A DNA stretch of 64,000 bases from Rhodococcoides fascians A44A (GTDB taxonomy: Bacteria > Actinomycetota > Actinomycetes > Mycobacteriales > Mycobacteriaceae), in NCBI RefSeq assembly GCF_000760735.1, contig NZ_JMEX01000004.1:424072-488071 (forward strand), given 5' to 3'. The translations under genes and the position numbers were made by a program. Below the pieces are notes generated by a model. That model was not told the DNA's origin. It made no database searches and was given only the letters and a program-made list of their open reading frames with translations. Shown piece after piece: positions 44,057-52,817 of this stretch; the stretch's first letter is position 1; every line of letters begins with the position of its first letter.

Positions 44057-44797
44057 GTGGGTCGAAGAGTTCACAAGGCGATTGCGGGTTCGATGTTGTC
44101 GGCGGCGCTGTGCCTCGGTACCACGGGTCTGATCAACCCGGCCGTAGCCACGGCGCAGCCGACCATCGAGCTGCCCGTCATCCCGATTCCACAGCCCGAC
44201 GCGCAGCAGAGAGCGGCCATTCTCGCCGCGGTGCTGGACGCTACCGGGGTGCTGATCAACGAGGTCGCCTCCGTCATTCTCGACTCGGACTTCGGGCCGG
44301 CACCGGACACGGCTCCCGACGAGCCGGAGACTGCGGCCGCTCCCCCGTCGGTGGGTCTGGGTGGCTCGATCCTCCCGCTCCCCGCCAGAAGCTACGAAAT
44401 CTCGTCCGGCTACGGCAGTCGCAACAATCCCACCGGAAACGGCGGCCAGTTCCATCAGGGCGTCGATTTCGCCGCGCCGTCGGGAACGCCGATCTACGCG
44501 GTGACAGGGGGAACCGTCGAACAAGCCGGAGATGCGGGTGACGGATACGGCACTCTCGTGCGCATCAAGAGTGGCAACACCGTCACGTACTACGGGCACC
44601 AATCGAGCGTGGACGTAGAGGTCGGCGACACCGTCGAAGCAGGCGACCGGATCGGGTCCGTCGGCAGTACCGGCAACTCGACAGGGCCGCACCTGCACTT
44701 CGAGGTCAGGAACAACGGATCGAGCATCGAGCCGGTGGCCTACCTGAAGACACTGGGCATCGATCCCGCTCGGTACGAGAAGCAGGGCTCCGACTAG
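44057..44797 (+). CDS. Secreted M23 family peptidoglycan endopeptidase
   Basis: A 246-residue exported protein. Residues 1-38 are a long Sec signal ([20 protein letters not shown], cleavage probably after AVATA). A Pro/Asp-rich linker follows, then the M23/LytM domain from about residue 120: [12 protein letters not shown], zinc ligands in [12 protein letters not shown] (His, Asp) and in [12 protein letters not shown] (His-x-His). Such enzymes cut stem-peptide cross-bridges in the wall, or serve as non-catalytic activators; the ligands here are complete. The GTG start lies nine bases after AGGAGG. It is convergent with the L,D-transpeptidase gene and the two TAG stops share the palindrome CTAG. 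Confidence 0.88.
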   Translation: MGRRVHKAIAGSMLSAALCLGTTGLINPAVATAQPTIELPVIPIPQPDAQQRAAILAAVLDATGVLINEVASVILDSDFGPAPDTAPDEPETAAAPPSVGLGGSILPLPARSYEISSGYGSRNNPTGNGGQFHQGVDFAAPSGTPIYAVTGGTVEQAGDAGDGYGTLVRIKSGNTVTYYGHQSSVDVEVGDTVEAGDRIGSVGSTGNSTGPHLHFEVRNNGSSIEPVAYLKTLGIDPARYEKQGSD

Positions 44798-45987
44798 ACG
44801 CTCGACGCGTTGCCGGCTTTCCATTCCTCCCACGGAATGTTCCAGTCGCCGAGCCCGTCGACGCCGGACAGCGTGCCGCCCACGGTGTTCTTGACGACGA
44901 CGATGTCGCCGCGCTTGGTGTTGTCGAAGACCCACTTGGCGTTGGACGGGCTCAGGTTGAGGCATCCGTGGCTGGCGTTGGAGTAGCCCTGCTGTCCCAC
45001 GGACCACGGGGCGGAGTGGAAGAAGATGCCGCTGTAGGACATTCGGACGGCCCAGTCGACGGGGGTGCGGTAGCCGGCCGAGGAGTTGACAGGCACTCCG
45101 TAGGTGGACGAGTCCATGACCAGGTGATCGAAGCGGTCGCCGATGATGTAGACGCCGTTGTCGGTCGGTGTGCTGTCCTTGCCCATCGAGGTGGGCATGG
45201 TGATGACGTCCTGGCCGTTGACATTGAAGGTCACCTGCTTGGTGTTGTCGTCGGCCGTCGCGACGACGGCGTCGCCGATGGTGAAGGACGTCGACGCGTT
45301 CTCCTGGCCGTAGATACCGTCGCCGAGGTCACGGCCGTACACGTTGACCGCAACGTCGACGCGGGTTCCCGACGCCCAGTAGTTCTGCGGCCTCCAGCGG
45401 ACCTCGCGGTCGTTGACCCAGTAGAACGCGCCCTCGACGGCGGGCGTCGTGGTCACCTGGATGGCGTTCTGAGCGGCGATCTTGTCGGTGATCGTTTCGT
45501 CGAACTGGACAGCGACCGGCTGACCGATGCCGACGACGGCGCCTTCGCTCGGCAGAACGTACGGCTTGGTGAAGTTACCGGGCTGACTGGTGGTGAACGA
45601 GCTGACGGTCGTGCTCGATCCGCCGAGCCCGTACGCGTCGGCCTGCACGCGGTACTTTCGGTTGTATCCGAGCGGCTCGGTGTTGGTCCAGCTCAGACCG
45701 TCCGGGGAGATGGCACCCGATACGGGCACGCCCTCCGGGTTGAGCATCGTGACGCCTGCGAGCTTGCCGTCGACGACGCTCACGGTGACCGGATCCGCCG
45801 GGGAGAATCCGACCGCTCCGTCGTCGACGGTGGAGGTCAGCTTGGGCTTGAGGAGTTCGGCGATCGGGTTGGAGTCGATCGGGGCAGCGTCGATCTTGCT
45901 GTCGTTCGTCGGTGCACATCCGGACAGAACGACGGTTGCCGCCACCGATGCGACAGCCGCCAACACGACTCCGCGCGAGATCCTCAT
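44794..45987 (-). CDS. L,D-transpeptidase with two Ig-like domains (LdtMt2 type)
   Basis: A 397-residue lipoprotein enzyme that makes 3-3 cross-links in peptidoglycan and is the carbapenem target in mycobacteria. Signal [24 protein letters not shown] gives Cys24 as lipid anchor. Two Ig-like beta domains follow (about 45-135 and 140-235), then the YkuD catalytic domain with [10 protein letters not shown], and [16 protein letters not shown], whose Cys is the nucleophile (about residue 353). The C-terminal [16 protein letters not shown] subdomain is characteristic of LdtMt2. Start ATG after GGAG. Locus agrees with Rv2518c, downstream of orn. Confidence 0.93.
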   Translation of the reverse strand: MRISRGVVLAAVASVAATVVLSGCAPTNDSKIDAAPIDSNPIAELLKPKLTSTVDDGAVGFSPADPVTVSVVDGKLAGVTMLNPEGVPVSGAISPDGLSWTNTEPLGYNRKYRVQADAYGLGGSSTTVSSFTTSQPGNFTKPYVLPSEGAVVGIGQPVAVQFDETITDKIAAQNAIQVTTTPAVEGAFYWVNDREVRWRPQNYWASGTRVDVAVNVYGRDLGDGIYGQENASTSFTIGDAVVATADDNTKQVTFNVNGQDVITMPTSMGKDSTPTDNGVYIIGDRFDHLVMDSSTYGVPVNSSAGYRTPVDWAVRMSYSGIFFHSAPWSVGQQGYSNASHGCLNLSPSNAKWVFDNTKRGDIVVVKNTVGGTLSGVDGLGDWNIPWEEWKAGNASSV

Positions 45988-46165
45988 GCGCCACTCCACT
46001 TCACGACCGACCGATTGCCGAGCACCCATCGAAAACGGACACTTCGACCACATAATGCCAGGCCATCACCTGCGCATCCAATTGAAATGCCGCTCCGAGA
46101 GTAACGTTCGAATACCAATCGGCCCGTTACCGACCTGTGTTACCTCACAGGCCGTGTCGGTGTCG

Positions 46166-46183
46166 CCGGTGACGCATCACCGG
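46166..46183 (-). terminator. Hairpin overlapping the stop codon of the EthA-like gene
   Basis: CCGGTGA-CGCA-TCACCGG is a perfect 7-bp-arm palindrome. On the minus strand the stop codon TGA (46179-46177) lies in the first arm. It may act as terminator or in translation termination; no T-run follows. Confidence 0.45.
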
Positions 46184-47658
46184 AAGCTCATGTTGTCGTC
46201 GACCAGCTTGCCGTACCGCAGAGCAGGCAGGTCGCGGAAGTAGTTCATGCGCAGTTTCCACGGAGCGGACGATCCCTGCTTGGGGAACGAATCGACCGAG
46301 CGGAGAACGTAACCGGCCGCGAAGTCGAGGAACGGTTCCTCCCCTATCGAGGCGTCCCGCTTCAGCCGCACTTCCCGCGCGCCGTTCCTGTCCATGTGTG
46401 CGAGCAGCCTGGCGACGTAGTCGGACACCAGGTCGGCTTTGAGGGTCCACGATGCGTTGGTGTAGCCGACGACGAACGCGAAATTCGGCACGTCGGTCAG
46501 CATCATGCCCTTGTACGCCATCGTGTCCGTGAGGTCGACGACGCGGCCGTCGACGGAGAGCGTCACGTTGCCGAACGCCACGAGGTTCAGTCCTGTCGCG
46601 GTGACGACGATGTCCGCGTCCAGATGCTCGCCGGACTTCAGATCGATGCCGGTGTCGGTGAACTTGTCGATGTGATCGGTGACGATGTCCACTTCGTTCT
46701 TGCGGATCGATCGGAACAGATCGTTGTCGGGAACCAGGCAGAGCCGTTGATCCCACGGGTTGTACCGAGGAGTGAAATGGGTGTCCAGGTCGTACCCCTT
46801 CGGGAGCCACCCTTCCTGGAGCTTCCTGATCTGCTTCTTCATGAACTTCGGGTAACGCTGGCACAGAACGTACAGTCCTATCGCGGTCACAGCGTTCTTC
46901 GTCCTGGTGATTCCGTACGCGGCACGCGCAGGCAGGTACTTGCGCAGACCGAGCGCAACCGGGTCCTCGGACGGCAAGGACATGATGTAGCTGGGTGAAC
47001 GCTGCAGCAGCGTGACGTGCGATGCTTCACGAGCCAGGTTGGGCGCCAACGTGATCGCCGTCGCGCCACTGCCGATGACGACGACCTTCTTGCCGGAGTA
47101 GTCGAGATCCTCCGGCCATTTCTGCGGGTGGATCACGGTCCCACCGAAATTCTCGATGCCCTCGAACTCCGGAGTGAATCCCTTGTCGTAGTCGTAGTAC
47201 CCACTGCAGCACATCAGGAACGACGCCTCGAACGTCACGATCTCTCCGCCGGAACGCTGAGCAGTCACCGTCCACTTGGACGTCGCGGAGGACCATTCGG
47301 CGGACACGACCTTGTGGTGGAACCGAATGTGACGGTCGATCCCCTCGTCCTTCGCGGTGTCCTCGATGTACTCACGGATGTCCTTGCCGTCGGCGATCGA
47401 CTTGTCGCCCGTCCACGGTCGGAAGTTGTACCCGAGGGTGTACATGTCGGAGTCGGACCGAATTCCTGGATATCGGAACAGGTCCCACGTACCGCCGATC
47501 GCGCCGCGGCTCTCGAGAATCGCGTACGACTTGCCCGGCAGTTTCGCCTGGAGATGATGCGCCGCACCGATGCCGGACAGGCCTGCGCCGACGATGAGGA
47601 AGTCGACCGATTCCGTTTCGGTTCGCGATGAAGTGTCCGAGGGGGATGTCGTTGTCAT
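46177..47658 (-). CDS. EthA-like Baeyer-Villiger monooxygenase
   Basis: A 493-residue FAD/NADPH monooxygenase. FAD motif VGAGLSGIGAAHHL (about 23-36), ESRGAIGGTWDLFRYPGIRS, the BVMO fingerprint ENFGGTVIHPQKWPEDL (FxGxxxHxxxW form, about 150-170), NADPH motif VVVIGSGATAITLAPNLA, and HFTPRYNPWDQRLCLVPDND near 295. From memory the sequence tracks M. tuberculosis EthA (Rv3854c), the activator of ethionamide, closely through these blocks. It inserts oxygen next to carbonyls or oxidises thioamides and sulfides. It follows the SDR gene by 28 bp on the same strand; an alcohol-to-ketone-to-ester route through the pair is plausible. Substrate unknown. Confidence 0.9.
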   Translation of the reverse strand: MTTTSPSDTSSRTETESVDFLIVGAGLSGIGAAHHLQAKLPGKSYAILESRGAIGGTWDLFRYPGIRSDSDMYTLGYNFRPWTGDKSIADGKDIREYIEDTAKDEGIDRHIRFHHKVVSAEWSSATSKWTVTAQRSGGEIVTFEASFLMCCSGYYDYDKGFTPEFEGIENFGGTVIHPQKWPEDLDYSGKKVVVIGSGATAITLAPNLAREASHVTLLQRSPSYIMSLPSEDPVALGLRKYLPARAAYGITRTKNAVTAIGLYVLCQRYPKFMKKQIRKLQEGWLPKGYDLDTHFTPRYNPWDQRLCLVPDNDLFRSIRKNEVDIVTDHIDKFTDTGIDLKSGEHLDADIVVTATGLNLVAFGNVTLSVDGRVVDLTDTMAYKGMMLTDVPNFAFVVGYTNASWTLKADLVSDYVARLLAHMDRNGAREVRLKRDASIGEEPFLDFAAGYVLRSVDSFPKQGSSAPWKLRMNYFRDLPALRYGKLVDDNMSFR

Positions 47659-47686
47659 CGGGTCTCTTTCGTCCGTGCCGTCTGGT

Positions 47687-48547
47687 CTACTTGTTGCGTG
47701 CGCTGGTCGAGCGCCCGAGAGCGGCGACTTCGGCGTCCATCTTGGGCAGCAATCTCGGTACGTGCTTCAACAGCGCCCTGTCCCCCACTGCCGAGTTCAG
47801 GACGGCACGGAACTTGCCCGCCACTCCGACCCAGCCGGGCACGTACACCTTCCGCTTGCGACCTTCGAGCCCCGCGACGAAGGCGTCGACGCATGTGTCG
47901 ACGGTCATCGTTCGCCCGAACGGCCCCGGCATGACCTCGAGCATTTCACGGAACGCACCGAGATCGGATTTGGCGTCCTGAACGAGTGGAGTGTCGATCC
48001 AGGCCATGTGCGCAGATCCGACGCCAACGCCCTGGTGTGCGACCTCGAGCCGCAGCGCGTTCGCGAACTGCTCGACTCCGGCTTTGCTCGCGTTGTACGC
48101 CGCCAGGCCGGGGCACGCAGCGAATGCGGCGAGCGACGACACGACGAGGACATAGCCGTTGCGCTCGATCAACGACGGCAGCGCCGCCCGAACGGTGTGG
48201 AACACCCCGAGGACGTTGATGTCGATCACTCGCGCGAACGTGGCGGGGTCGACCTGGAGTACCGAGCCGTAGCTGGAGATGCCGGCGTTGGCCAGCACGA
48301 GGTCGATGCCGCCGAAGCGCGCAATGCCTGCGTCGACCGCGGCCTGCGTCGCGTCGAGGTCGCGGACGTCGGCCACGACGGTGACCGCGGCGTCGCCCAG
48401 CTCGACGCCCAGCGCGAGCAGTGGCTCCTCGTCGACGTCGGTCAACACCAGCTTGCTCCCCCGGGCCGCCAGTGCACGGGCTGTTTCCGCACCGATACCG
48501 CGCGCCGCGCCCGTGATGAAGACAACCTTGTTCGAGAGTGTGGGCAT
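47687..48547 (-). CDS. Short-chain dehydrogenase/reductase partnered with the EthA-like enzyme
   Basis: A 286-residue classical SDR. TGAARGIGAETARAL (about 11-25) binds NAD(P), VLANAGIS at about 84-91 is the NNAG position, Ser in LVVSSLAAFAACPG (about 135) and YNASKAGVEQFAN (about 151) complete the site. The tail (LKHVPRLLPKMDAEVAALGR) is longer than usual and may be membrane-peripheral. It lies first in a two-gene operon with the EthA-like gene. A palindrome GTTCCC-N8-GGGAAC sits 22 bp before the ATG and could be the operator. Substrate unknown; secondary alcohol oxidation before a Baeyer-Villiger step is a reasonable guess. Confidence 0.87.
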   Translation of the reverse strand: MPTLSNKVVFITGAARGIGAETARALAARGSKLVLTDVDEEPLLALGVELGDAAVTVVADVRDLDATQAAVDAGIARFGGIDLVLANAGISSYGSVLQVDPATFARVIDINVLGVFHTVRAALPSLIERNGYVLVVSSLAAFAACPGLAAYNASKAGVEQFANALRLEVAHQGVGVGSAHMAWIDTPLVQDAKSDLGAFREMLEVMPGPFGRTMTVDTCVDAFVAGLEGRKRKVYVPGWVGVAGKFRAVLNSAVGDRALLKHVPRLLPKMDAEVAALGRSTSARNK

Positions 48548-48568
48548 CGCCCGTCACCTCCAGTCTCC

Positions 48569-48588
48569 GTTCCCCCCGTATTGGGAAC
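48569..48588. promoter_or_regulatory. Palindromic operator upstream of SDR-EthA operon
   Basis: GTTCCC-CCCGTATT-GGGAAC has perfect 6-bp arms. It lies 22 bp upstream of the SDR start and 65 bp from the end of the IclR gene. The regulator is not identifiable from position; the nearest candidate is the IclR protein. Confidence 0.45.
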
Positions 48589-48652
48589 TGCTAGGTGTCA
48601 CTTTCCATCTGATACGGACGGGTGTCAAGATTGGAACGAGCACACGGCGCCG

Positions 48653-49402
48653 TCAGCGAGGCTGGAGGTCCTTCGACAACCGTTCGGCTGCGGACACCAG
48701 AAGTGGAACGAACTGCTCAGCGGACTCCAGGGTCACCCGCGCGGTCGGCCCGGCGATGGACATGGCGGTGAGCGTCGGCGCTCCGATCACGGGAACTGCG
48801 AAACACCGAACACCCACCTCCTGCTCACCGTCGTCGATCGCATACCCGCGCGATCGGACGACGGCGAGATCCGCGAGCAGTGCGTCGAGGGAGTTCAGCG
48901 TGTTGACCGTCCGCGGGGCCATGCCGGTCCGCGAGACGAGGGCACGGACCTCGTCGTCGGGCAGCTGAGACAAGAGGGCCTTGCCCACCCCGGTGGAATG
49001 CGGAAGCACACGCTGACCCACTTCGTTGAACATCCGCATGGCGTGCTCCGACGGCACCTGAGCGACGTAGACGGCCATGTCGTCTTCCAGAAACGCCATG
49101 TTCGACGTCTCGTGCGTCTGCCGAACGAGCTCGGACAGATACGGTTTCGCCCATCCCCCGATCAATTTGGTTGCGCTGTCGCCCAACCCGATCAACTTGG
49201 TGCCCAACGCGTACCGGCGGGTGGCGAGACGGCGAACGTAACCGAGCGTCACCAGGGTTCCGATCAGTCGGTGCACCGTGGGCATCGGAAGATCTGCGGC
49301 CTCGGCGAGTTCACTGATACCGATCGATCCTCCCGAGGCCGCCATGATGTCGAGAAGCTCGAATGCCCGCTCGACCGACTGCACTCCGCCACCCACCGCC
49401 AT
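48653..49402 (-). CDS. IclR family regulator, probable regulator of ureide/purine catabolism
   Basis: A 249-residue IclR protein. The N-terminal winged helix is VQSVERAFELLDIMAASGGS with recognition segment LAEAADLPMPTVHRLIGTLV (about 33-52); the effector domain (about 85-245) contains HSTGVGKALLSQLP, GYAIDDGEQEVGVRCFAVPV and the conserved Cys. Sequence style is near AllR, which represses allantoin genes and responds to glyoxylate or allantoin. It ends the leftward purine operon region, 66 bp downstream of the NCS2 permease gene on the same strand. Its probable targets are the IclR-type boxes at 52643-52866. Confidence 0.85.
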   Translation of the reverse strand: MAVGGGVQSVERAFELLDIMAASGGSIGISELAEAADLPMPTVHRLIGTLVTLGYVRRLATRRYALGTKLIGLGDSATKLIGGWAKPYLSELVRQTHETSNMAFLEDDMAVYVAQVPSEHAMRMFNEVGQRVLPHSTGVGKALLSQLPDDEVRALVSRTGMAPRTVNTLNSLDALLADLAVVRSRGYAIDDGEQEVGVRCFAVPVIGAPTLTAMSIAGPTARVTLESAEQFVPLLVSAAERLSKDLQPR

Positions 49403-49467
49403 GGATCACCTCTCGACTCGTTCGGTTACCGCTACCCTATTTCACCTGCCGACCTCCACCGCTCTAC

Positions 49468-50901
49468 TCAGGTGGAGTGGTGTCGCGTGGCCACGGGCGG
49501 TGCCGCGGTGACCACGGACGGTGATGCCTTGTTTCCCTTGGTCAACACGTTGAAGGCGATGTTCAGAACCACGGCCACGATGCTGGCAGCGCTGATTCCC
49601 GAATCGAAGACCACGTGTACCCACTCGGGGAAGGCCGAGTAGAAGCCCGGCACCGCGATCGGAATGACGCCGAATCCCAGGGCGACCGCGACGATGACGA
49701 GATTCAGGTTGCCGTCGAAGTTCACTTTGGACAGTGTTCTGATTCCGCTGGCGGCGACCGAGCCGAACAACACGATCCCCGCGCCACCGAGCACGGGCAG
49801 CGGCACCGACGCCACCACCCGGCCCAACACCGGAAAGAGACCGAGGAACAGCAACACCGAACCGCCGGCAGCCACCACGTAGCGACTCTTGATCCCGGTG
49901 ACGGCCACGAGTCCGACGTTCTGCGCGAAGGCACTCGCCGGGAAAGTCCCGAACACCGGTGCAACCGTCGTCGCGATCATGTCCGCCCGGAGCCCGTCCC
50001 CGACCCGCCGAGCATCGACGTCCGTGCCGACGATCTCGCCGACGGCAAGGATGTCCGCCGTCGTCTCGGTCATGATGACCAGAATGACGACGACCATCGA
50101 GATGATCGCGCCGATCTGGAAGACGGGCGCCCCGAATGCGAACGGCTCCGGCAACGCGAAGAAGCTGCCGGTCCCCACATCGGAGAAGTCGGCCTTGCCG
50201 ACGGCGAACGCGAACCCGGTGCCGACGACGATTCCGATGAGTATCGACAGGCGAGAGAGCGTTCCCTGCACGAACCGGCTGACCAGGAGCACCACGGCGA
50301 GACTGAAGCCCGCGAGACCGATGTTGGACATCGACCCCCAATCGGCAGCGCCCTGATCGCCACCCATCGCCCACCGCACCGTCACCGGAAGAAGCGAAAT
50401 CCCGATCACCGTGATGATCGTGCCCGTCACGACCGGAGGGAAGAACCGGACGATCTTGCTGAAAAACGGCGTGATCAGAATTCCGATCGCACCGGCCGCG
50501 ATGATGGCACCGAACACCGAGTTCAAACCGTCGGGACCACTGGCAATCGCAACCATCGTCGACACGGAAGCGAAGGAAATACCCTGGACCAACGGCAGTT
50601 TCGCGCCGACGTACGGAAGCCCGAGGGTCTGGAGCATCGTCGCAGCACCACTGACGAACAGTGCAGCCGACACAAGAACCGCAATCTGGGTGCCGTTCAA
50701 CCCGGCCGCACCACCGACGATCAAAGGCGGCGCGATCACCCCGCCGTACATCGTCAGGATATGTTGCAATCCATAGAGATACGACCTACCGATCGACAGG
50801 CGCTCGTCCTCCGGACGCCCCTGATCACCCTTGTCATCTCCACTACCGGCCTTACCCTGGTCACTCCCGCGGGCTCCGCTCCCGGCCTTCCTCAGCTTCA
50901 T
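49468..50901 (-). CDS. NCS2 xanthine/urate permease
   Basis: A 477-residue nucleobase:cation symporter of the NAT/NCS2 family. A polar N-terminal tail (RKAGSGARGSDQGKAGSG) precedes about 14 helices. Family blocks: QHILTMYGGVIAPPLIVGGA (about 50-69), LPLVQGISFASVSTMVAIAS, and the NAT signature region with MTETTADILAVGEIVG (about 265-280) followed by FGTFPASAFAQNVGLVAVTG. Position directly after urate oxidase (11 bp) argues for urate or xanthine uptake. The ATG at 50901 follows GGAGCGAAGGCC; 13 upstream in-frame codons overlap urate oxidase and are not used. Confidence 0.9.
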   Translation of the reverse strand: MKLRKAGSGARGSDQGKAGSGDDKGDQGRPEDERLSIGRSYLYGLQHILTMYGGVIAPPLIVGGAAGLNGTQIAVLVSAALFVSGAATMLQTLGLPYVGAKLPLVQGISFASVSTMVAIASGPDGLNSVFGAIIAAGAIGILITPFFSKIVRFFPPVVTGTIITVIGISLLPVTVRWAMGGDQGAADWGSMSNIGLAGFSLAVVLLVSRFVQGTLSRLSILIGIVVGTGFAFAVGKADFSDVGTGSFFALPEPFAFGAPVFQIGAIISMVVVILVIMTETTADILAVGEIVGTDVDARRVGDGLRADMIATTVAPVFGTFPASAFAQNVGLVAVTGIKSRYVVAAGGSVLLFLGLFPVLGRVVASVPLPVLGGAGIVLFGSVAASGIRTLSKVNFDGNLNLVIVAVALGFGVIPIAVPGFYSAFPEWVHVVFDSGISAASIVAVVLNIAFNVLTKGNKASPSVVTAAPPVATRHHST

Positions 50902-50912
50902 GGCCTTCGCTC

Positions 50913-51803
50913 CTAACAGAATCCGGGTACGGTGGCCCACACGTGCCCGGCGTCGGGAACGTCGTCGCGTTTCACCGTCGCCTCGATCAGTCCGTACGGC
51001 CGGTCGGCGACGTAGAACACTTCACCTGGGTTGTCGAGTCCGAACGGCTCGAGATCGACGAGGAAGTGGTGGATGTTGGGCATGGAGAACTTGATCTCGC
51101 CGATCTCCGGGTGCGCTTCGAGGACTTGGGTTCCCATCTGGAACAGACTCTGCTGCAACGCCAACGAGTGGGTGGATGCGAAGGCGTCGAGCATGATCGA
51201 CCGGACGTCGTCGAAGACCTTGTCGAAATCGAGGTCGGTGGACAGGTACCGCCACCGCGCGCTGACCGATGTCGCGAGAATGCGGTCGGTCGTCTCCTTC
51301 AGCGTCGTGTACCGATCCTTGGGGTATCCCCAGAACTCCGATGCCGTGGAGTTCAGGACGACGAGATCACTGACGCCGGAGATCACCGTCGGGCCGGTTT
51401 CGTCGATGGTCACGACGGTGTTGCGCTTCTCGTCACTGCTCTTGACGAACGAGTGGTCGTAACCGTCGGTGCCCGACGGTATTCGCGCCCAGCTGTACTG
51501 CTCGATCTCCCACCTCCCGCCGTCGATCCAGTCGAAACTGTCGGTGAAGTGCCGGCCGAGACGCAGAGCGAAGTCCTCGATTGCGCCGAGTCCCTCCCGG
51601 GCGAAGGCGTACACGGTGTTCTTCTGGGTGTCCGTCGCGACGACGTGACTGTTGTCGCCGACGGTGTGGGCGGCTTCCAGATCACCCCGCAGCTGGGAGG
51701 TGACGCTGACGTCGGTGATGCGGTGACGCGGAGTGTCCCGATCGATTCTGACCAGGCGGCATTCGGCCTTTCCGTACTGATTTGCTCCGAGAACGATGCT
51801 CAT
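50913..51803 (-). CDS. pucL: Urate oxidase (uricase)
   Basis: A 296-residue cofactor-free urate oxidase, converting urate, oxygen and water to 5-hydroxyisourate and hydrogen peroxide. The N-terminal ANQYGKAECRLVRIDRD holds the catalytic Lys (residue 12), HTVGDNSHVVATDTQKNTVY the Thr of the Thr-Lys dyad, and LVVLNSTASEFWGYPKDRYT the substrate Arg/Gln region pattern; SMPNIHHFLVDLEPFG and FYVADRPYGLIEATV complete the two T-fold modules. No signal or fused OHCU decarboxylase domain. It follows uraH by 2 bp, in the order uraD-uraH-urate oxidase. Confidence 0.96.
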   Translation of the reverse strand: MSIVLGANQYGKAECRLVRIDRDTPRHRITDVSVTSQLRGDLEAAHTVGDNSHVVATDTQKNTVYAFAREGLGAIEDFALRLGRHFTDSFDWIDGGRWEIEQYSWARIPSGTDGYDHSFVKSSDEKRNTVVTIDETGPTVISGVSDLVVLNSTASEFWGYPKDRYTTLKETTDRILATSVSARWRYLSTDLDFDKVFDDVRSIMLDAFASTHSLALQQSLFQMGTQVLEAHPEIGEIKFSMPNIHHFLVDLEPFGLDNPGEVFYVADRPYGLIEATVKRDDVPDAGHVWATVPGFC

Positions 51804-51805
51804 GT

Positions 51806-52138
51806 CTAGCTCCCTCGATAGGTCGTGAATGCGAACGGGCTGAGAAGAAGTGGTACGTGGTAGTGCGAGGCGTCCGGGGCTGTCTCGAAGACGATCTCGA
51901 CTGCGGGGTAGAAGGTGTGGACATCACGGTCGGCGTAATAGCGGCCGGTGTCGAAGGTGAGGCGGTATCGGCCTGGGTCGAGAGCGTCGGGGCCCAGGCT
52001 TTCGATGCGCCCTTCGGAATCGGTGACGCCCTGGGCGATCTCCTGCCGAGCATTCGAGAGTACGACCGAAACGCCCTGTGCAGGAGCGCCACTGGACGAG
52101 TCGAGCACGTGGGTGGTGACGAAGCTACGTCCGGGCAT
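51806..52138 (-). CDS. uraH: 5-Hydroxyisourate hydrolase
   Basis: A 110-residue transthyretin-like enzyme that opens 5-hydroxyisourate to OHCU. His in FVTTHVLDSSSG (His10), the Arg region GRYRLTFDTGRYYADR, and His in SHYHVPLLLSPFAFTT line the site; the C-terminal YRGS is the hallmark that separates hydrolases from transthyretins. ATG immediately adjoins the uraD stop (52139), with no spacer, so translation is coupled. Cytosolic homotetramer by family. Confidence 0.95.
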   Translation of the reverse strand: MPGRSFVTTHVLDSSSGAPAQGVSVVLSNARQEIAQGVTDSEGRIESLGPDALDPGRYRLTFDTGRYYADRDVHTFYPAVEIVFETAPDASHYHVPLLLSPFAFTTYRGS

Positions 52139-52669
52139 CTACGACTCCCTCGCCAATCGCACGGCGGCGATCTCACGGAGTTCACGCTCGACGACGCGCT
52201 CCTCGACATCCGGTTCGTTGCCGAGGCGATGCTCCAGCATGTCGACGATGTCGTCGATGCTCCGGCCGGCAGCGCGAACGAGAAACACCCGGTCGAAGCG
52301 CCTCTCGTAGGCGATGTTTCCGTCGCGCAGCCGTCGCCGGACGTCGGTGGCCGACATGTCGAGGCCCGCCTGCTCCGCCCGGGCACTGCGTGCGTGGTCG
52401 TCGTCGCCCTCCGGGCGTTCCCCGATGCGAGGGTGCACGTCGAGCGCTCGGTCGATCTCGTCGGTGGTCAGTGGGGCTGCCGCAGCGAACACGGCCCGGC
52501 GTAACTCGTCGTCGTCCTCGTACGGCAGGTGCCCGACAATGTGCTCGATCCAACGAGGAACGTCCAGTGCCGCTGCAAGCATCCTCTGCACGTCGGGTTC
52601 GGCGGCTGCGTTCAGACGCTGTGCCGCGCCTACCTCTCCCAATTCCGTAATGCGAAATGTCGATTCCAT
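52139..52669 (-). CDS. uraD: OHCU decarboxylase
   Basis: A 176-residue helical enzyme that decarboxylates OHCU to (S)-allantoin. The active-site motif DVHPRIGERPEGDD (about 77-90) contains the catalytic His, and YERRFDRVFLVRAAGRSIDD (about 120-140) is the second family block (usually FGFPFI in others; here variant). The Glu-rich C-terminal helix EERVVERELREIAAVRLARE is standard. Start ATG gives MESTFRITELGEV. It has no ribosome binding site but a CACGCT -10 six bases upstream, so a leaderless mRNA is likely. The first nine codons contain one of the three 16-bp control motifs. Confidence 0.92.
   Translation of the reverse strand: MESTFRITELGEVGAAQRLNAAAEPDVQRMLAAALDVPRWIEHIVGHLPYEDDDELRRAVFAAAAPLTTDEIDRALDVHPRIGERPEGDDDHARSARAEQAGLDMSATDVRRRLRDGNIAYERRFDRVFLVRAAGRSIDDIVDMLEHRLGNEPDVEERVVERELREIAAVRLARES
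52643..52658 (+). promoter_or_regulatory. Control motif copy 1, inside uraD
   Basis: TTCCGTAATGCGAAAT, one of three copies of TTCCnnnATGCGAAAT in this region. This copy lies within the first nine codons of uraD, just downstream of the inferred start of transcription, a position suited to repression. Confidence 0.6.
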
Positions 52670-52675
52670 ATATTG

Positions 52676-52705
52676 AGCGTGACAGCCATCACATATTGCT
52701 GTCAA
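52676..52705 (-). promoter_or_regulatory. Promoter of the uraD-uraH-urate oxidase-permease operon
   Basis: On the minus strand a perfect TTGACA (52705-52700) is 18 bp from CACGCT (52681-52676), six bases before the uraD ATG. The inverted repeat TGACAGC-N11-GCTGTCA (52680-52704) covers the -35 and the spacer. Confidence 0.6.
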
Positions 52706-52757
52706 GAGTTTGTGCCGACCAGTTTGCCGAGAAGTCATGCCCATTGGAACGCAACGG

Positions 52758-52773
52758 ATTTCGCATCATGGAA
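52758..52773 (-). promoter_or_regulatory. Control motif copy 2, mid-intergenic
   Basis: TTCCATGATGCGAAAT read on the minus strand, inverted relative to copies 1 and 3. It sits between the two divergent promoters. Confidence 0.6.
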
Positions 52774-52790
52774 TTGTTACCGGCGGGGGT

Positions 52791-52817
52791 CCGCACGGTT
52801 GACAGATCGCCGTGCGG
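52791..52817. promoter_or_regulatory. Palindrome straddling the -35 of the ureide operon
   Basis: CCGCACGG (52791-52798) and CCGTGCGG (52810-52817) are perfect 8-bp arms around an 11-bp centre that begins with the TTGACA -35 (52799-52804). A second regulator could bind here. Confidence 0.55.
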
